Origin: Edaphochlamys debaryana
Taxonomy: Eukaryota > Chlorophyta > Chlorophyceae > Chlamydomonadales
DNA: 64,000 nt
Direction of reading: 5' to 3'
Assembly (NCBI GenBank): GCA_016858145.1
Contig: JAEHOE010000058.1
Coordinates: 186,001-250,000 of the forward strand
Under the pieces are notes generated by a model. That model made no database searches and was not told the origin of the DNA. It saw only the letters and a list, made by a program, of their open reading frames with translations. Below, piece after piece: positions 62,271-64,000 of this stretch (position 1 is its first letter; the number at the start of each line of letters is the position of its first letter). The translations under genes and the position numbers were made by a program.

Positions 62271-64000
62271 GATATTTGAGTCCCGAGGGGAGAATTGCAC
62301 TTGGTACCCGGAACCCTGGAGAGGCTGCGACCTGCTCGGGCAGCTCGGGCTGAGCTCCAGGCACCCCAGGTGAGGCGCCTACGCGGTGTCACTCACTTCC
62401 AATGCTCGTGTGTCTTGTCGAACGAGTCGATGAGCCTTTCGCGTACACTCCATGCGGTGCCATGGTAGGCGTCTTTGGGGGTGTCGGCGGCCTCCTTGCC
62501 GAAGAGGTACTTGAGCTTGTTGGTGATGTCCCCCGTGGGGGCAGGGGAAGACGACGTAGCCGTCCTCTCAGCCTCCGCCACAGCGCTCACGCGAAGGGCA
62601 CCGCGGCTACGAGCCGGAATGACGTGACGGGCACTCTGCACAGGCACGCCAGAGGCACTTCCCCGGGTGCCGGTCTGCAGACCGCGCAAGCTCATCGCCA
62701 TAGCTCAGTCTCCGCGTTTGACTTTGAGGGTCTACCACACGTCAGTACCGCACTGGCTGAGTATCGTATAAGAAGCTGGTGAATGCGGAGGGGCAGGGAC
62801 TTTTGTGCGCCTCCGCGAGAGGTGTTGCGCATGCAGTCGTCGTGCAGGGGCGCACACAAGGGCGCACCTCGCGTCCAACGTGAGGCATACATGTAGGCCT
62901 TCTCAGCACCTACCGATAGAGCCGCTCAAAACTTGTAGCCCTGCCCTTGGCGTGCACCTGGTGAACGCCCGCTCCTACTGCCCGAAAGCGTCGCTCTAGT
63001 TCTACTGGCGAATCCTGTGCAGTGCACCTAGCATACGACACGCAGAACAGGGGGGTGATCGACGGTACCTGCGCCCCACAAAGCCCTGTCGCGCCGTGCC
63101 GGCGGTGATCGATGCTTCCCGCCGGCGGCCAGCTTCGTCTCGGCCGTCGACCTCTCGGAGTCGCTGCTGTGTGCACCGCACTCTGGCGCAGGGAGGTGAA
63201 CGTGCGTGTGGCAACCCTGTGAGCTGGTCCGTCGTCTCCGCAGCCCTGCCGCTAGCTGGGCAGTCCCTTTGGGTCAAGCCCTGTCAAGCTGGGTGCCCTG
63301 CTCCTGGCCAGAGCTTCACAGGCCTGCTACTTGCTCTGGCCGGGGCCCGCTTTCCGCTCATCATGTCCAGGTCTGGGCCCACGGGCCTGACCCGCACGCA
63401 TTGCGGCCCAGGGCACTGAGGTTGGCTTCCGCCGCTGCCCGCTGTCAGCCGTCTGCGTTTATCCCCTCGGGCGCTAGCTGCGCTAAAGGGATAACGCCGC
63501 CTCAATACTGGTCCGGGCGCCAGGGCGGACAGGGACGCACTGATGCACACAGGCGATATCGGTAGGTCGGGGCATGTGGGGATGCCGCGTGTCGCCGTGG
63601 TTTCTCGAGCCTCCGTTAGACCGCACACAGGCATAGCCGCACTCGGCAGGCCCAGGCGTGGCCTACACGCCCGCCTGCAGCCAGGAGATGCTTCGCTACA
63701 AGGGCTCTGAGTACCAGAGGACCCGCACCTCAAAAGGCGTTGCTGCTGCTGGCCTTCGCGGTGGTAGCCGCGCTGAGCTCGCCGCTCACGATTATGGGCT
63801 GGGGGCGCGCGTTGTCGCCATGGGGGTAGAGCCTAGTCTCGTATTGCTTGTGCTGAGTGGTGTCTGGTGTGTAGCGTGTGGTGTATGCCCTGTTACGCCC
63901 GAGGGCGCATGCACATGGAGCCCGAGGAGGGGGTCTTGCGTACAGGGTCGACTGCTGTCGTGTGCCACGCTTGCAAGATGGCGTCACCAGTCTGGGCCGG
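62271..64000. repeat. Tandem segmental duplication, right copy (truncated by window end)
   Basis: Direct repeat of 58833-60620 with scattered substitutions and small indels, including one amino-acid change in exon 1 (EAAET against EAADT). It continues past the right edge of the window. Confidence 0.93.
62397..62701 (-). pseudogene. Duplicate of phosphorylase promoter and exon 1 (no downstream phosphorylase exons)
   Basis: 305 bp almost identical to phosphorylase exon 1 (two substitutions seen: one synonymous, one Glu to Asp), with the same ATG (62701) and the same AA/GTGAGT donor. The intron homology breaks at about 62271, and the next sequence downstream is unrelated to phosphorylase. If transcribed and spliced to 62083, translation stops after about 103 residues. 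The product would be little more than a transit peptide and N-terminal stub. Confidence 0.88.

Noticed and set aside
62083..62701. Functional fusion protein of phosphorylase N-terminus and the foreign last exon
   Set aside because: Exon 1 leaves in phase 2 and the downstream exon enters in phase 1; direct splicing gives Lys-Arg-stop. Reported as a chimeric transcription unit, not as a fusion gene.

Overview
The window reads as nuclear DNA of a flagellated green alga, most likely Chlamydomonadales/volvocine. The support is: very high GC; intron-dense genes with mostly short introns; TGTAA polyadenylation signals after several stop codons; Ala/Gly/Gln-rich low-complexity tracts inside conserved proteins; a ciliary/centrosomal PPP1R42 homologue next to plastid starch-phosphorylase and plastid-envelope-type genes. 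I built the exon models by hand, checking donor and acceptor sites, reading-frame phase and family resemblance. No species assignment is made.

Layout. 1-1962 (-): 5' part of a YbaK/ProX-domain gene, 3' end outside the window. 2159-5004 (+): PPP1R42-like leucine-rich-repeat gene, divergent from the first with 196 bp between start codons. 6953-10987 (+): Mei2-like RNA-binding protein with three RRMs. 13.4-17.5 kb: sparse region with a candidate orphan terminal exon (-), a coiled-coil hypothetical gene (+) and a hypothetical gene (-). 19023-23517 (-): 1451-aa, mostly disordered Ala/Pro/Gln/Gly-rich protein. 23865-26958 (-): RFC2 clamp-loader subunit. 27914-30706 (-): Bax-inhibitor-1/TMBIM-like membrane protein. 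31823-36868 (-): FNDC3-like fibronectin-III protein with a C-terminal membrane anchor. 38765-39525 (+): four-exon gene for a 60-aa protein. 39.8-41.75 kb: gene fragments, namely an inverted copy of the FNDC3-like promoter and first exon, a direct partial copy of the 60-aa gene, and a 285-bp insertion inside that copy. 42206-45934 (-): homologue of the Arabidopsis chloroplast protein At5g03900. 46657-50102 (+): DXO/RAI1 decapping nuclease, divergent from it. 50348-51373: non-autonomous hAT transposon. 52216-59313 (-): 17-exon starch/glycogen phosphorylase. 58.8 kb to the right end: tandem duplication of the phosphorylase promoter, first exon and neighbouring DNA, which places a second phosphorylase exon 1 in front of the last exon of an unrelated gene.

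The genes do not form one pathway; this is ordinary gene-rich chromosome. The most unusual points are: (i) five GC-AG introns among about 70 modelled introns; (ii) the recent tandem duplication creating a promoter/exon-1 chimera; (iii) the 60-aa gene whose partial paralogue differs in its exons only at synonymous sites; (iv) a 285-bp insertion with 11-bp direct repeats and an empty site available in the same window, looking like a 5'-truncated retrocopy; (v) a hAT element with perfect 8-bp target-site duplication. I saw no CRISPR array, rRNA or convincing tRNA.
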